A stretch of DNA of 64,000 nt, from NCBI GenBank assembly GCA_016200225.1, contig JACQFD010000028.1:62001-126000 (forward strand), written 5' to 3'. This stretch comes from Planctomycetota bacterium (lineage in GTDB: Bacteria > Planctomycetota > UBA1135 > JACQFD01). The notes beneath the pieces were generated by a model, which was given only the letters and a program-made list of their open reading frames with translations, searched no databases and had not been told where the DNA came from. Numbering within the stretch: the first letter of the stretch is position 1; every line of letters begins with the position of its first letter. The position numbers and the translations under genes are program-made. Positions 27,753-36,783 of this stretch are shown one piece after another.

Positions 27753-29063
27753 TTATCGACACGGAGCGAGTCGTTGAAGGTCATTCCATGCTTCGGCAAT
27801 GCCGCGCGGCGACTGTATCCCCGCGCTCGCTGCCCGGATCGCGGCCGGATCGGAGAATCGTGTGATTGCCGCGGACATGGCGTCGACGTCGCCCGCCGGA
27901 AACAGCGCGCCGCCGCGTCCTTCGCCGACGATTTCCGCGAGGCCGCCGCGATCCGAAGCGAGAACGGGCCGCTTTGCCGCGAGCGCCTCGAGGGCGACGA
28001 ACGGCGTGTTTTCGTGCCAGATCGAAGGGACGATGAGCGCCTCGATCGCCGAAAACGCCGCGCCGAGCTGGTCCGGCGGAAACGGCGGTTGCGCCTCGAT
28101 GCGCGGGTCGGTTTTTATTAAATTTAAGACTTCCTCGCCGTATTGCGGAAATTCGCCGATGCGGCCGCGCACGACGAGACGCGCGTCGGCGCGCGATTTT
28201 ATGAATGCTTTCACGAGCGGCAGCACGCCTTTGTGCGGCGCGATTGTTCCGAAGTATCCAAATACGACGGGCGGCGATCGTTTATCTTTAAGATTCGCCA
28301 ATCTCGACAAATCGAGGCCGTAGGGAACGTAACTTAACTTATCGGCGGCGACGCCGCGGCTCGCGAGCGCGTTTTGTAAGAATCGCGACGGCGCCGCGAC
28401 CGCCGACGCGCGCGACAACCCGGCCGCGAGGCGTTCGGCGCGGCCCGCGTGCGCGAGCGCGAGCGCCCCGAGAAGCGGCCGGTGCGAATGCAACGTTTCG
28501 GTCAGGCGATGCAGCGCGCGCAACTCCGTGGAAAGGCGTTCGTCGTTTATCTGTTGCATCACTCCCGTGTGGATGCAACCGAAACAACCGAAACCGCCGT
28601 CGGGCGGACCCTCGCAGGGCGTGCCGTCCGGAAGCGTCAGCGTCGCGATCGGACAAACTGTAAAAAAATCGGTCGCGTGCGCGATCGTCGGAATCCCGCG
28701 CGCGACGCTTTCGGCGAGCGCCCCCTCGCCGACGCTCAAACTGTGAAATATTTGTATTTGATCGGGGCGAAATTCGTCGAGGAGTTGCCGAAACCAAACG
28801 TCGACAACCGGCGCGTCGAATTCCGCGAGCACGGGATTGGCGTCGAGAACGCGCGCCATCGCGACGCGGCGCACGGAAATGCCTTCAAATTCGTCGTCGG
28901 CGATGATGCGAGCGGCGGCCGTTCGCGCGAACTCGGGCTCATAAGTAAAAATAACGATTTCGTGGCCGCGGCGGCGGGCCTCGTGCGCCAGGGCGCGCGC
29001 GTACTGCTCCGTTCCCGTGTGGTGGCGCGGGAAAAACTGGTGGAGTACAAATACAATGCGCAC
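27753..29063 (-). CDS. Family 4 glycosyltransferase
   Basis: 436 residues with the GT-B fold of GT4. The N-terminal acceptor half begins MRIVFVLHQFFPRHHTGTEQY. A Cys-rich insertion (CPIATLTLPDGTPCEG, then GCFGCIHTG) sits at residues about 140-175. The donor half has FGYFGTIAPHKGVLPLVKAF and the nucleotide-sugar loop HENTPFVALEALAAKRPVLAS, where the glutamates bind the donor. It is cytosolic and probably adds a hexose to a lipid-linked or surface glycan. It is divergent from the GT2 gene, with start codons about 60 bp apart, and co-directional with the coiled-coil pair. Confidence 0.9.
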   Translation of the reverse strand: MRIVFVLHQFFPRHHTGTEQYARALAHEARRRGHEIVIFTYEPEFARTAAARIIADDEFEGISVRRVAMARVLDANPVLAEFDAPVVDVWFRQLLDEFRPDQIQIFHSLSVGEGALAESVARGIPTIAHATDFFTVCPIATLTLPDGTPCEGPPDGGFGCFGCIHTGVMQQINDERLSTELRALHRLTETLHSHRPLLGALALAHAGRAERLAAGLSRASAVAAPSRFLQNALASRGVAADKLSYVPYGLDLSRLANLKDKRSPPVVFGYFGTIAPHKGVLPLVKAFIKSRADARLVVRGRIGEFPQYGEEVLNLIKTDPRIEAQPPFPPDQLGAAFSAIEALIVPSIWHENTPFVALEALAAKRPVLASDRGGLAEIVGEGRGGALFPAGDVDAMSAAITRFSDPAAIRAASAGIQSPRGIAEAWNDLQRLAPCR

Positions 29064-29125
29064 GGGTGGAGCGGCAACATCGTTTCATTGGCATCGGAGG
29101 CGTTCAAGTCTCAAGATGCGCGCCG

Positions 29126-30007
29126 ATGAACGCGCGCGTCGTCATCCCCACGTGGAACGCCGGACCGGCGCTTGCGGAATTGTTACGCCGTCTGCGCGCG
29201 CAACAGCCGGGCGGAATCGTTTCCGAAATTGTAGTTTTTGATTCTTCGTCGACGGACGGAACGGCCGAACTCGCGGCGCGCGAGGGCGCGACCGTGACGC
29301 GGATCGCGAAAAGTGAATTTAATCATGGCGCGACGCGCGCGCGCGCGGCCGCGGGCGCGAAAACGGAATTTGTTATTTTTATGGTTCAGGACGCGCTGCC
29401 CGAAAATGAACATTTCGCGCGGCGGTTGCTCGAACCCTTCGCCGACGCGCGCGTCGCGGGAACGTACGCACGAGTCGTCGCGCGCGCGGACGCGAGCGCG
29501 CTCGTGCGTCGCGACGTGTCGCGCGATCCGGCCGCGGGAGGCGCGAGATTGTATAAGTATATTTATAATCGCGCGGATTACGACGAAAGGAGCGCGTTCG
29601 ATCGGCGCGTTTTTTGTCATTTTAACAATGTTGCCTCGGCGGTGCGGCGCGCCGATTTCGAACGATTGTCGTTCCGGCCGCTGCCGTTCGGCGAGGATCT
29701 GGATTTCGGCAAGCGCGCGCTCGAAGCCGGCCGCGCGATCGTTTATGTTCCCGACGCGGTCGTCGAGCACTCGCACGCGAGCGGCGTGTCCGGAGATTTC
29801 GGGCGCCACCGCGACGACGCGGCGATCGAAAAACTACTGTTCGGAATTGTAAAACCGCGCTCGTTCGCGGGCGCGTTCGCCCGCGCCGCGCGATTGATTT
29901 TCGACGACGCCGCGGGTTCGCCGCCGGTGTTCGCGCCGATGTTAAGACTCGCGCAGTCGCTCGGACGTTGGCGCGGAGGAAAGGTTATATTTAACGGTAA
30001 ATACTAA
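29126..30007 (+). CDS. Family 2 glycosyltransferase, rhamnosyltransferase-like
   Basis: I take ATG 29126 (MNARVVIPTWNAGPALAELL), giving 293 residues; the longer frame from 29066 adds a non-conserved stretch. The GT-A signature appears as VVIPTWNAG, VVFDSSSTDGTAELA, KSEFNHGATRARAA and, at the acceptor side, PFGEDLDFGKRALEAG, a segment typical of rhamnosyl transferases. The usual DxD is replaced by MVQDALPEN, as in that subfamily. Its stop overlaps the stop of the convergent peptidase gene by 4 bp. Role: surface glycan synthesis, sugar not determined. Confidence 0.88.
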   Translation: MNARVVIPTWNAGPALAELLRRLRAQQPGGIVSEIVVFDSSSTDGTAELAAREGATVTRIAKSEFNHGATRARAAAGAKTEFVIFMVQDALPENEHFARRLLEPFADARVAGTYARVVARADASALVRRDVSRDPAAGGARLYKYIYNRADYDERSAFDRRVFCHFNNVASAVRRADFERLSFRPLPFGEDLDFGKRALEAGRAIVYVPDAVVEHSHASGVSGDFGRHRDDAAIEKLLFGIVKPRSFAGAFARAARLIFDDAAGSPPVFAPMLRLAQSLGRWRGGKVIFNGKY

Positions 30008-30918
30008 CGATCTTCCCGGAGCGCGAGCGTGAACGCCGACCATTCGCCGAAGAATTTCTTCATATCGCGATTGCCAAGCGCCGCGCACAGTGTCTTGTAG
30101 CCGGTCGGATCCGTCGCGCGCGCCGCGCGGAAATCTTTATAAAACTTCCGCAGCAGTCCCTTCTCCTGCAAATAATAACAAAGATAGCGCGCCTGCGAAT
30201 AGTGAAGTCCCGTCGTATCGTTATAAAACTCCGCCGACGACAGCGCGGTGAACGCGTCGAACGGCATCGCGCGGTTTTTGTTGGAATCGTCGGCGCTTTT
30301 CAATGCTTCCTGCAGCGCCGGAAGTCTCCAATTCGGCATGCCGAAAATGTGCCCGTCGACTTCATGGCAGCACTCGAACAGCGAACCGAGCCCCTCGTTC
30401 AGCCACGACGGACAATCCGGGAAATCCGCTTCGACGAACGGATGAACAATTTCGTGGACGAGCGTGCCGCCGCCGGTCGCGATATTCATAATCATCGCGC
30501 CATGCGCGGATGAGTAGTAACCGTAGGGGGTCGAGGGTCGGTCGTTAAAGATCTCGACGGCGTTTTTTTCGTAACTTTCCTTGTCCTTAAAAAGCCAGAT
30601 TTCGAGTATCTCGCGCGGATCGCATTCGAAAAAATCCTTCCTTAACAAACGAACGGCCCAGCGGACGGTTTGTATTGAAAACTTTTCGACGCTCGCGCGC
30701 GACGCGTCGCCGATCACTACGAATGGCGCCTCGACGAGAACTTCAAATTTACGATCGCCGATCCGCTCCTTCAGCGTCGTGTCGATATGTTGTTTATAAT
30801 TTTCTTTTGTGAAAACTTTCCGCGACGCGGCCGCGGGTTTCGACGCGCCGCCGTCGTCGGCAAATAACAATATTCCAAGGCTCGCAGCCGCGAGCGTGCC
30901 CGTGATGATGCGCGCCAT
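30004..30918 (-). CDS. Secreted HExxH metallopeptidase-like protein (gluzincin type)
   Basis: 304 residues. A short hydrophobic N terminus (MARIITGTLAAASLGILLFA) looks like a signal peptide or anchor. The zinc site is HEIVH at residues 155-159, with the third ligand probably E175 in SWLNEGLGSLFE, a spacing seen in MA-clan gluzincins. The preceding GGGTLVHEIVHPF matches peptidases of the collagenase-like or DUF1570 type common in planctomycetes. Substrate unknown. The upstream 338 bp holds only repeats, so the promoter must be close to the start or inside the repeat region. Confidence 0.78.
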   Translation of the reverse strand: MARIITGTLAAASLGILLFADDGGASKPAAASRKVFTKENYKQHIDTTLKERIGDRKFEVLVEAPFVVIGDASRASVEKFSIQTVRWAVRLLRKDFFECDPREILEIWLFKDKESYEKNAVEIFNDRPSTPYGYYSSAHGAMIMNIATGGGTLVHEIVHPFVEADFPDCPSWLNEGLGSLFECCHEVDGHIFGMPNWRLPALQEALKSADDSNKNRAMPFDAFTALSSAEFYNDTTGLHYSQARYLCYYLQEKGLLRKFYKDFRAARATDPTGYKTLCAALGNRDMKKFFGEWSAFTLALREDR

Positions 30919-31256
30919 ACAATCTCAGACGACGCCCGCCGGCCCGCATTCGTGAAAAAAAGGGGCTCAAAATTCCACGCGGAGAGAAGAGACACGCGGA
31001 TCCGGAACCAAGCCGAGACGCGGAGCCAGAACCAGAATTCCACGCGGAGACGCGGAGGGGACGCGGAGACGCGGAGGCCAGAGAGAGAATTGTAATATCT
31101 GACTCCGCGTCTCCGCGTGTTCTCTCTGGTTCTTCCTCCGCGTCTCCGCGTGGAATTCTCTCTGGTTCTTCCTCCGCGTCTCTCTTCCCTCCGCGTCTCC
31201 GCGTGGAATTCTGGTTCCGGCTCCGGTTCCGGTTCCGGTTCCGGCTACCTTTTTCT
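30919..31256. repeat. Intergenic GC-rich inverted and tandem repeat region (HAETRR type)
   Basis: This gap holds no convincing gene. Many copies of CGCGGAGA/TCTCCGCG words are arranged head to head: GGAGACGCGGAG words to the left of 31090 and CTCCGCGTCTCCGCG words to the right of 31103. A perfect 31-bp inverted pair is 31029-31059 and 31187-31217. A second direct copy pair of the TTCTTCCTCCGCGTC word lies at 31131-31145 and 31167-31181. A GGTTCC hexamer run follows at 31213-31247. The AT-rich centre (ATTGTAATATC) would be the tip of a large cruciform. Arg/Glu-rich frames across it are typical false genes made by such repeats. Confidence 0.85.
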
Positions 31257-33350
31257 TCATCGCCCCTTTGGTTTGTCCAAGACGATGTTCGCGAACTTGG
31301 TCCCGGCGATCTCGAGGGTCGCGCCGTCCGCGCCGGATACGCCTTCTGTAAAGATCGGCGCCGCCGGATTATAACAATATTTCACTTTTACATTTAATTT
31401 TGTCCAGCCGCCGGGCGCATCGTTCTCGCGCTCGGCGATTACGAGTTTTGCAAAGCCGCCGTTGCGGGTGCGGAGAAGAAACACGTCGCTCGGGCCTTCG
31501 CGGCTGTCGGCGTTGGCTTCTTCTGTAAATTTGATCAGCGCGGGGTTCGCGGAACGAAGCGCGTCGAATAGTGTCGTCGCCCTGACGCCCATGAGATCCT
31601 TCTTTCGAAAGGGTTCATTATAATTTATGATTCCGCCTGCGGACGCGAGCGTCACGCAAGTGATGCCTCCGGCGCAACTCGAAAACACGACGTCGGCCTC
31701 GCCGTTCGGCACGATGGAATGGCGCTCGATCGAATATCCCTGTTGATAATGAAATTCGAATTCTCCTTCGCGCGCCTTCGCCGCGAGCCGATTGTCAATA
31801 ATTACAGTTTCGGGCGACCGGCGGCCGTGAACGTCGACATACGAAGCCCGATATTCATAAATGTCCTCCTTGGACGCCGCGCCCGAGGCCGCGCCGTCTT
31901 TCACCGGCAGCATCGTCGTCAGCTCTTCGCCGCCGATGAGCGCGCGCGCAGCGACGGTATCTACAGTCGCACCCGCCGGCGCCTCCACGGATATGATATT
32001 ACGATTCCCGTCGCGCCGGATCGTTAGTTTTGGTCCCGGCGGAAACGCGTCCGCGTCGGGATAAATGACGGCCCTCAAGGAAACTTCTCCGTCGCGCTGT
32101 TCTGCAAAATGATTCTCCCAAGTGCAACGAGCGATTCCGCCGCCGTCGATTCTTACTAAGAATGCGTCGGAGGCTTCGATGTACGGATAAATATGAACGG
32201 CGGGATCGCGTTTGATCCCGTAGGGCGAACGAAAATGATCGAACGGCGCCGCGGGGACTAACATTCGCTTCGAATCGAGAAACGCGGCTTTGTCGCCGCT
32301 TCCGAATAGTTGGTCCAAGGTCAAGTCTCCGCCTTCGATCACGTGTTCCCCGGCGAGCAAATCGATCATATGTTTGTCCCGCTTCAATTCAAATGTTCTT
32401 ACAGTAACTCCCGCGCTCCTCGTCGTTCCCTGCACGACGCCCGCGATCCCCTCGTCGCCCACAGACGCGAGTCCCGTCAAACGATATCCGTAGCGTTTGC
32501 CGTCGTGAACGTTTATATCTATAAATGGAGGATTGTTTATCGAACCGGCGGGAGCAAAACTCCCGTGCGCCCCTTCGCGGCGTTCGACGCGATAACTCTT
32601 ATATTGCGGATTGTTATCGAACCAGACTTCGATCGTGCCCTTCCTGCCGACGCAACATAAATTCGCGGGCTGCGGGAGAATTTCGCCGCCGCCGGCGATT
32701 CTTGTTACAAATCGAACGACCGGTCGCGGCGGATCGTCGACGATTTGTATCCAACTCGCGCGGCCGAGATCCGTCGTAAGCCGGCGCCACGGCGCGTCGG
32801 AAAGCCACGGAACGCACGCGGCCATGGCGCGCCCGTCGTCGGTTTCAACCAATAAATCGATTCTTCCGGATGCTATAAATCCGATTTCCGCCTTCGAACC
32901 GGCGGGCGTTTCTTTTTCCGCATAAATGCCGCCGGTGTCGAGATCGAGGAACTGCCCCGAACTTAATTGTTGTATCCCGGAAATCCATCGCGCCGTCGAG
33001 GTCGTCGACAATCGCGCCGCCGCCTCCTGCGCCGCCGTCGACACATCGCTGTATTTTTCGAGAACCTCTCGATACTTTTCTGCGGCGAGACTCTTGTTGC
33101 CGGACATTTCAGCGCAGCGCGCGATACCGACGAGACACTTCGCGCGCGTCGTTTTGGTAGTATCCGCGGCCGCGAACACGGCCTCGAATTGTTTCATTGC
33201 CTCGGCGGGTTTGCGATCGACTTCGAGAAGCGACCACGCGCGCTCATAACTAATTTGATCGTTCGTATTCTTCGCGTCCTGAATAATATTAATAAACGGC
33301 GCGGCCGCGAGGATCGCGTGCGCGAGCGACAGACGGGCGAAAAAGTTCAT
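31257..33350 (-). CDS. Secreted TPR-containing protein of unknown function
   Basis: From ATG 33350 (MNFFARLSLAHAILAAAPFINII) there are 697 residues with a signal peptide; ATG 33377 or 33365 are possible. Residues about 35-120 are TPR-like (ERAWSLLEVDRKPAEAMKQFEAVFAAAD, CLVGIARCAEMSGNKSLAAEKYREVLEKY). The middle has beta-rich segments, including a fibronectin-like stretch around residues 230-310 (YKSYRVERREGAHGSF, KRYGYRLTGLASVG). No catalytic motif is recognised. It ends at the repeat region and starts 80 bp after the response-regulator gene stop on the same strand. Function unknown. Confidence 0.75.
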   Translation of the reverse strand: MNFFARLSLAHAILAAAPFINIIQDAKNTNDQISYERAWSLLEVDRKPAEAMKQFEAVFAAADTTKTTRAKCLVGIARCAEMSGNKSLAAEKYREVLEKYSDVSTAAQEAAARLSTTSTARWISGIQQLSSGQFLDLDTGGIYAEKETPAGSKAEIGFIASGRIDLLVETDDGRAMAACVPWLSDAPWRRLTTDLGRASWIQIVDDPPRPVVRFVTRIAGGGEILPQPANLCCVGRKGTIEVWFDNNPQYKSYRVERREGAHGSFAPAGSINNPPFIDINVHDGKRYGYRLTGLASVGDEGIAGVVQGTTRSAGVTVRTFELKRDKHMIDLLAGEHVIEGGDLTLDQLFGSGDKAAFLDSKRMLVPAAPFDHFRSPYGIKRDPAVHIYPYIEASDAFLVRIDGGGIARCTWENHFAEQRDGEVSLRAVIYPDADAFPPGPKLTIRRDGNRNIISVEAPAGATVDTVAARALIGGEELTTMLPVKDGAASGAASKEDIYEYRASYVDVHGRRSPETVIIDNRLAAKAREGEFEFHYQQGYSIERHSIVPNGEADVVFSSCAGGITCVTLASAGGIINYNEPFRKKDLMGVRATTLFDALRSANPALIKFTEEANADSREGPSDVFLLRTRNGGFAKLVIAERENDAPGGWTKLNVKVKYCYNPAAPIFTEGVSGADGATLEIAGTKFANIVLDKPKGR

Positions 33351-33429
33351 GTTTCTAAACTCCATGGCCGCCAACATAGACCCGCGTTCCCCTCCGATGG
33401 TGACGGAGTTGCAACGAAGTTGTGACGCG

Positions 33430-34110
33430 TCAATCGGCCGACGCGAGGCGGTATCCCACGCGGTGCACTGTTAACAAATGCCGCGGCGAGGCGGCGTCAA
33501 CCTCAATTTTCTTGCGCAGCCGCGCGACGTGCGCGTCGAGCGTCCGCGTCGAGTTCGGGCCGCAGCCCCAGATGGCTTGCAACAATTCGTCGCGCGCGAC
33601 CGCCTGCCCGTTGCGCGCGCGGAGACATTTTAAGATTTCAATTTCGGTCGGAGTGAGCGGCACGGAGCCGGTCTTCGACTCGAACGCGAGTTTTGCAATA
33701 TATACGGTTCCCGTTTCGAAACGAATCGTCGCGGACGCGCCGGCGGCCGTTCGCGGCGCGAGCCTCGCCCGCACGCGCGCGAGCAATTCGGCGACGCTGA
33801 ACGGTTTTGTTACATAATCCGCGGCGCCGAGATCGAATCCGCGCACTTTATCCAATTCTCCGCTTTTCGCGGAAAGTATCAATACCGGAAATGTTACTTT
33901 TTCGCGGCTCCATTGCTCCAGAATTTGGAAACCGCTTTTTCCCGGAAGCATCAAATCGAGAATCGCGAGATCGGGCGCGGCCGCGCGCGCCGCCGACGCC
34001 GCTTCGTCGCCGCGAGCGGCGTGGACGACCTCGTAACCGGCGCGCGATAAATTAAAAACGAGCCCCTCGGCCATGCTCGCGTCGTCTTCGATCAGTAGGA
34101 TTTTCGTCAT
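33430..34110 (-). CDS. OmpR-family response regulator
   Basis: 226 residues. The receiver domain has acidic residues D9/D10, phospho-acceptor D52 in AILDLMLPG, and K102 in YVTKPFS. The C-terminal winged helix (about 130-226) carries LTPTEIEILKCL and RTLDAHVARLRKKIE, typical of OmpR/PhoB DNA-binding domains. It lies 13 bp after the histidine-kinase stop on the same strand, so the two form a standard two-component pair. The signal is unknown. The gene downstream on the same strand encodes the secreted TPR protein. Confidence 0.95.
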   Translation of the reverse strand: MTKILLIEDDASMAEGLVFNLSRAGYEVVHAARGDEAASAARAAAPDLAILDLMLPGKSGFQILEQWSREKVTFPVLILSAKSGELDKVRGFDLGAADYVTKPFSVAELLARVRARLAPRTAAGASATIRFETGTVYIAKLAFESKTGSVPLTPTEIEILKCLRARNGQAVARDELLQAIWGCGPNSTRTLDAHVARLRKKIEVDAASPRHLLTVHRVGYRLASAD

Positions 34111-34123
34111 GATAATATTTTCT

Positions 34124-35890
34124 TCACGGCGCCGCGTTCGCGGCTACGAAATCGAGCACGAGCGCCGCGCCGCCGAACCGGCTTTCTTCAATTGTAATTA
34201 TACCGTTGCAGGCCGCCGCGCACTGGCGCGCGAGCGTGAGGCCGAGGCCCGTGCCCGGCGTCGAGCGCGTCATTTCGTCCTCGAGGCGCACGAACGGTTC
34301 GAACACGCGTTCGCGGTCGGCCGTTGGAATTCCCGGACCGCCGTCCTCGACTCGAACTGTAAATTTACCGTTCGACGCGGATGCGGTCACCAGGACTGGT
34401 TTTCCGCGCCCGAATTTCAGCGCGTTTTCGATCGCGGCGGCGACGCAGCGCCGAAAAAGCGCCTCCGAACCGGTCAGGTTTCGCGGCGCGCCGTCGCATT
34501 GTAATATTAATGTTCCGCCCGACGCGTGCGACGACGATTGATACAATTCGACCGCCGCCCGGAGCGCGGGGCCGGGGTCGAACGGCGCCTCCCGGCGCGC
34601 GGCGGCCGACTGCCCGGCCGCGACGTCGAGGATTTCCTGAATGCGATCATGTAAACGATCGGATTCGTTCATAATAATTTTCGCGAACGACGCGACGCGC
34701 CCCGGATCGCCGGGCGAGGGCGCTCCGGATTCGAGCGACGCGATCGTTTCGGCGAACATTCGTATATTCGCGAGCGGAGTCTTCAATTCGTGCGTCGTCG
34801 CCGCGAGGAAATTCTCCGTCTGCCGCGCCAGCCGTTCGCGCCGCCGCGCGTAAATAACAAATAACGCCGCGCCAGCCAGAATGGCCGCCGCGACGGCCGC
34901 GCCCGCGGCGAGGCGCGCGAAATACTCGCCCGACGCCGCCGCCGAGGCGCGCCCGGCCGCCGCCGGATGTAATTGATATTTTAACGATGCGAACGGCGGC
35001 GGAAACGCCTCGCCGTCGCCCGCTCCCGACGCGGAGACGAGCGACCAGTCGCCGGCGGATTCGCCCGCCGCACCGAGCGCCGCCGCGTCGACGGCCGCCA
35101 GATCGAGCCGCCCGGCCGGCGACGGCAGCCGCCATGTTAAGAATCGCCTCGATGCTACATCTCCCGCGAGCGCGGCATCCTCGCCGGCCGGGAGATCGAA
35201 GACCGCGGCCGCGCAGATCAGATTATTTATATTTGCGGCGTCGCCGCCGAGTTTTTTATATATTAATATTCGATCGGCCGGCGGCGCCGCGGCGAAATCG
35301 CCGACTTCGATCGCGCGCGCCAATTGTAATTTTAATTCCGGCCCGCCGTCCATCGCGAGATCCGCCTGCGCGAGCAGCACGTGGAGGTCTTGAACTCCGC
35401 TCGATTGCACGGCCTTTATTAATAATTCCTCGCACGCACTGCGCTCCGCCGTCCCCGCAGCGAGGCGCCGCGCCGCGCGCGCGGCCTCGATTCTCGACGG
35501 AGCGTCGGCGGAACCGACGGCGATTTGTTTATATTTTTCGAGCGCCGACTTCGCGTTTTTTTCTTTAAATTCCAACTCCTGGGCGTCGGCGAACGCGGGA
35601 TCGTCGGGCACGCGCGCGCCTCCGATCGTTAAATTTACTGAAAGACGCTCGGTCTTGACGGGAATTGCCGCAAAATCGCCCGCGCGCGTCGCGGAGATCC
35701 ACGTTTCGAGTTTCCGCGCGGCCGCGAGCGCGTCCGCCCGCACGCGCACGCGCAACTCCCCCGCAAGGCGCTCGGCCGCGGTCTCGCGCGCGCCCGCGGC
35801 CCAGCGCTCGGCGAGCGCGAACACAGCGGACGCCGCGATCATGAATAATATCGCGGCGGCGATGGCGTGGTTCGGCGTTTTCAAATTCAA
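34124..35890 (-). CDS. Membrane sensor histidine kinase with TPR-like sensory domain
   Basis: 588 residues. Membrane segments at about 8-27 and 326-347 enclose a 300-residue extracytoplasmic region with Ala-rich helices resembling TPRs (KSALEKYKQIAVGSADAPSRIEAARAARRL, LHVLLAQADLAM). The kinase core has H367 in ATTHELKTPLANI, the N box ENALKFG, G1 DGGPGIP, F box VFEPFVRL and G2 GTGLGLTLA. It should phosphorylate the response regulator encoded 13 bp downstream. It is divergent from the Nudix gene. The first TM fits the start at ATG 35890. Confidence 0.93.
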   Translation of the reverse strand: MNLKTPNHAIAAAILFMIAASAVFALAERWAAGARETAAERLAGELRVRVRADALAAARKLETWISATRAGDFAAIPVKTERLSVNLTIGGARVPDDPAFADAQELEFKEKNAKSALEKYKQIAVGSADAPSRIEAARAARRLAAGTAERSACEELLIKAVQSSGVQDLHVLLAQADLAMDGGPELKLQLARAIEVGDFAAAPPADRILIYKKLGGDAANINNLICAAAVFDLPAGEDAALAGDVASRRFLTWRLPSPAGRLDLAAVDAAALGAAGESAGDWSLVSASGAGDGEAFPPPFASLKYQLHPAAAGRASAAASGEYFARLAAGAAVAAAILAGAALFVIYARRRERLARQTENFLAATTHELKTPLANIRMFAETIASLESGAPSPGDPGRVASFAKIIMNESDRLHDRIQEILDVAAGQSAAARREAPFDPGPALRAAVELYQSSSHASGGTLILQCDGAPRNLTGSEALFRRCVAAAIENALKFGRGKPVLVTASASNGKFTVRVEDGGPGIPTADRERVFEPFVRLEDEMTRSTPGTGLGLTLARQCAAACNGIITIEESRFGGAALVLDFVAANAAP

Positions 35891-35955
35891 GGCAATTCAA
35901 GGCGTTGTCAGTTGATACTCTAAATCTCGGCGGTCGGTTTGTAAAATCGGCCTCC

Positions 35956-36720
35956 ATGAATCCACGGCGCGCGTTCTCGGTCGGCGTCTTTCCGCGCCTT
36001 CGCGGAAGAATTTTACTAATTGAACATAAACGATTGCAATGCTGGCTGCCGCCCGGCGGCGAAATCGACGACGGCGAGACTCCGCTCGAGGCCGCGGCGC
36101 GCGAACTTCATGAAGAAACGGGCCTGCGCGGATCGTTTGTTAACATTTCGCCCGTCGAGGGCGCGCCCGCGGGATGGATCGGTTATGAAGAACACATGGC
36201 GGGCTCGAAGGGATTGCACATGAATTTTGTATTCGTCGCGGACGTCGAAACCGACCGCGTCGCGCCGAACGACGAATTTGAACATTACCGTTGGACCGAT
36301 TCGACGGCCGGCCTCGAATGCCCGCCGAACGTCCGGCAGTTATTTAATATCGCGAAAAACGCGGGACGCGATCCGGCGGCGGTCGCGCGGCAATGGATTA
36401 TTAAATTTAACGAACGCGACTTGGAAGGATTGTTAAATTTATATTCCGAAGACGCCGTGCACGTATCCCCAAAACTCCGCGCGCGTCGGCCGGAGACCGG
36501 CGGAAGAGTCCGCGGAAGAGCGGCGTTGCGCGATTGGTATCTCGACGCTTTCGCGCGGTTGCCTCATTTGAAGTATATTGAAAAACACATTTCGGTATCG
36601 GAGGGAAGGGCGGTTTTGGAATATGAAAGAGTCAATCCAGGAGAGGAGAATATGATGGTCGCGGAGGTGTATTCAATTATGGATGGAAAGATCATCGAAT
36701 CGTTCGTATATCACGGATAA
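35956..36720 (+). CDS. Nudix hydrolase fused to an NTF2/SnoaL-like domain
   Basis: From ATG 35956 (MNPRRAFSVGVFPRL) there are 254 residues; a TTG start at 35905 is less likely. Residues about 5-135 are a Nudix domain with a complete box: GGEIDDGETPLEAAARELHE followed by ETGL. Residues about 140-254 are an NTF2-like (SnoaL/ketosteroid isomerase-like) cone domain: QWIIKFNERDLEGLLNLYSEDAVH, IMDGKIIESFVYHG. Nudix enzymes split nucleoside diphosphates linked to another group. The second domain may bind the released product, or a substrate. No partner gene is near: the kinase gene is divergent and the amidohydrolase convergent. Confidence 0.85.
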   Translation: MNPRRAFSVGVFPRLRGRILLIEHKRLQCWLPPGGEIDDGETPLEAAARELHEETGLRGSFVNISPVEGAPAGWIGYEEHMAGSKGLHMNFVFVADVETDRVAPNDEFEHYRWTDSTAGLECPPNVRQLFNIAKNAGRDPAAVARQWIIKFNERDLEGLLNLYSEDAVHVSPKLRARRPETGGRVRGRAALRDWYLDAFARLPHLKYIEKHISVSEGRAVLEYERVNPGEENMMVAEVYSIMDGKIIESFVYHG

Positions 36721-36732
36721 CGGACTGAAAAA

Positions 36733-36783
36733 GGGGACGTGTCCAATGTTTCTTTATTTAATGGGGAAATTGGACCCGTCCCC
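36733..36783. repeat. GGGGACG-type palindromic repeat, also a likely bidirectional terminator
   Basis: A 15-bp imperfect inverted repeat: 36733-36747 (GGGGACGTGTCCAAT) and 36769-36783 (ATTGGACCCGTCCCC), one mismatch, 21-nt loop. It lies between convergent genes 13 bp after the Nudix stop. The right arm and part of the loop are inside the amidohydrolase gene and encode its last residues (DGSNFPIK). This GGGGAC...GTCCCC form is a dispersed palindrome seen in many environmental bacteria. Confidence 0.75.

Noticed and set aside
30967..31374. Arg/Glu- or Gly/Ser-rich frames across the repeat block
   Set aside because: They are made by the repeat units (HAETRR and GSGSGS patterns), a known source of false genes, with no start signal or conserved feature.
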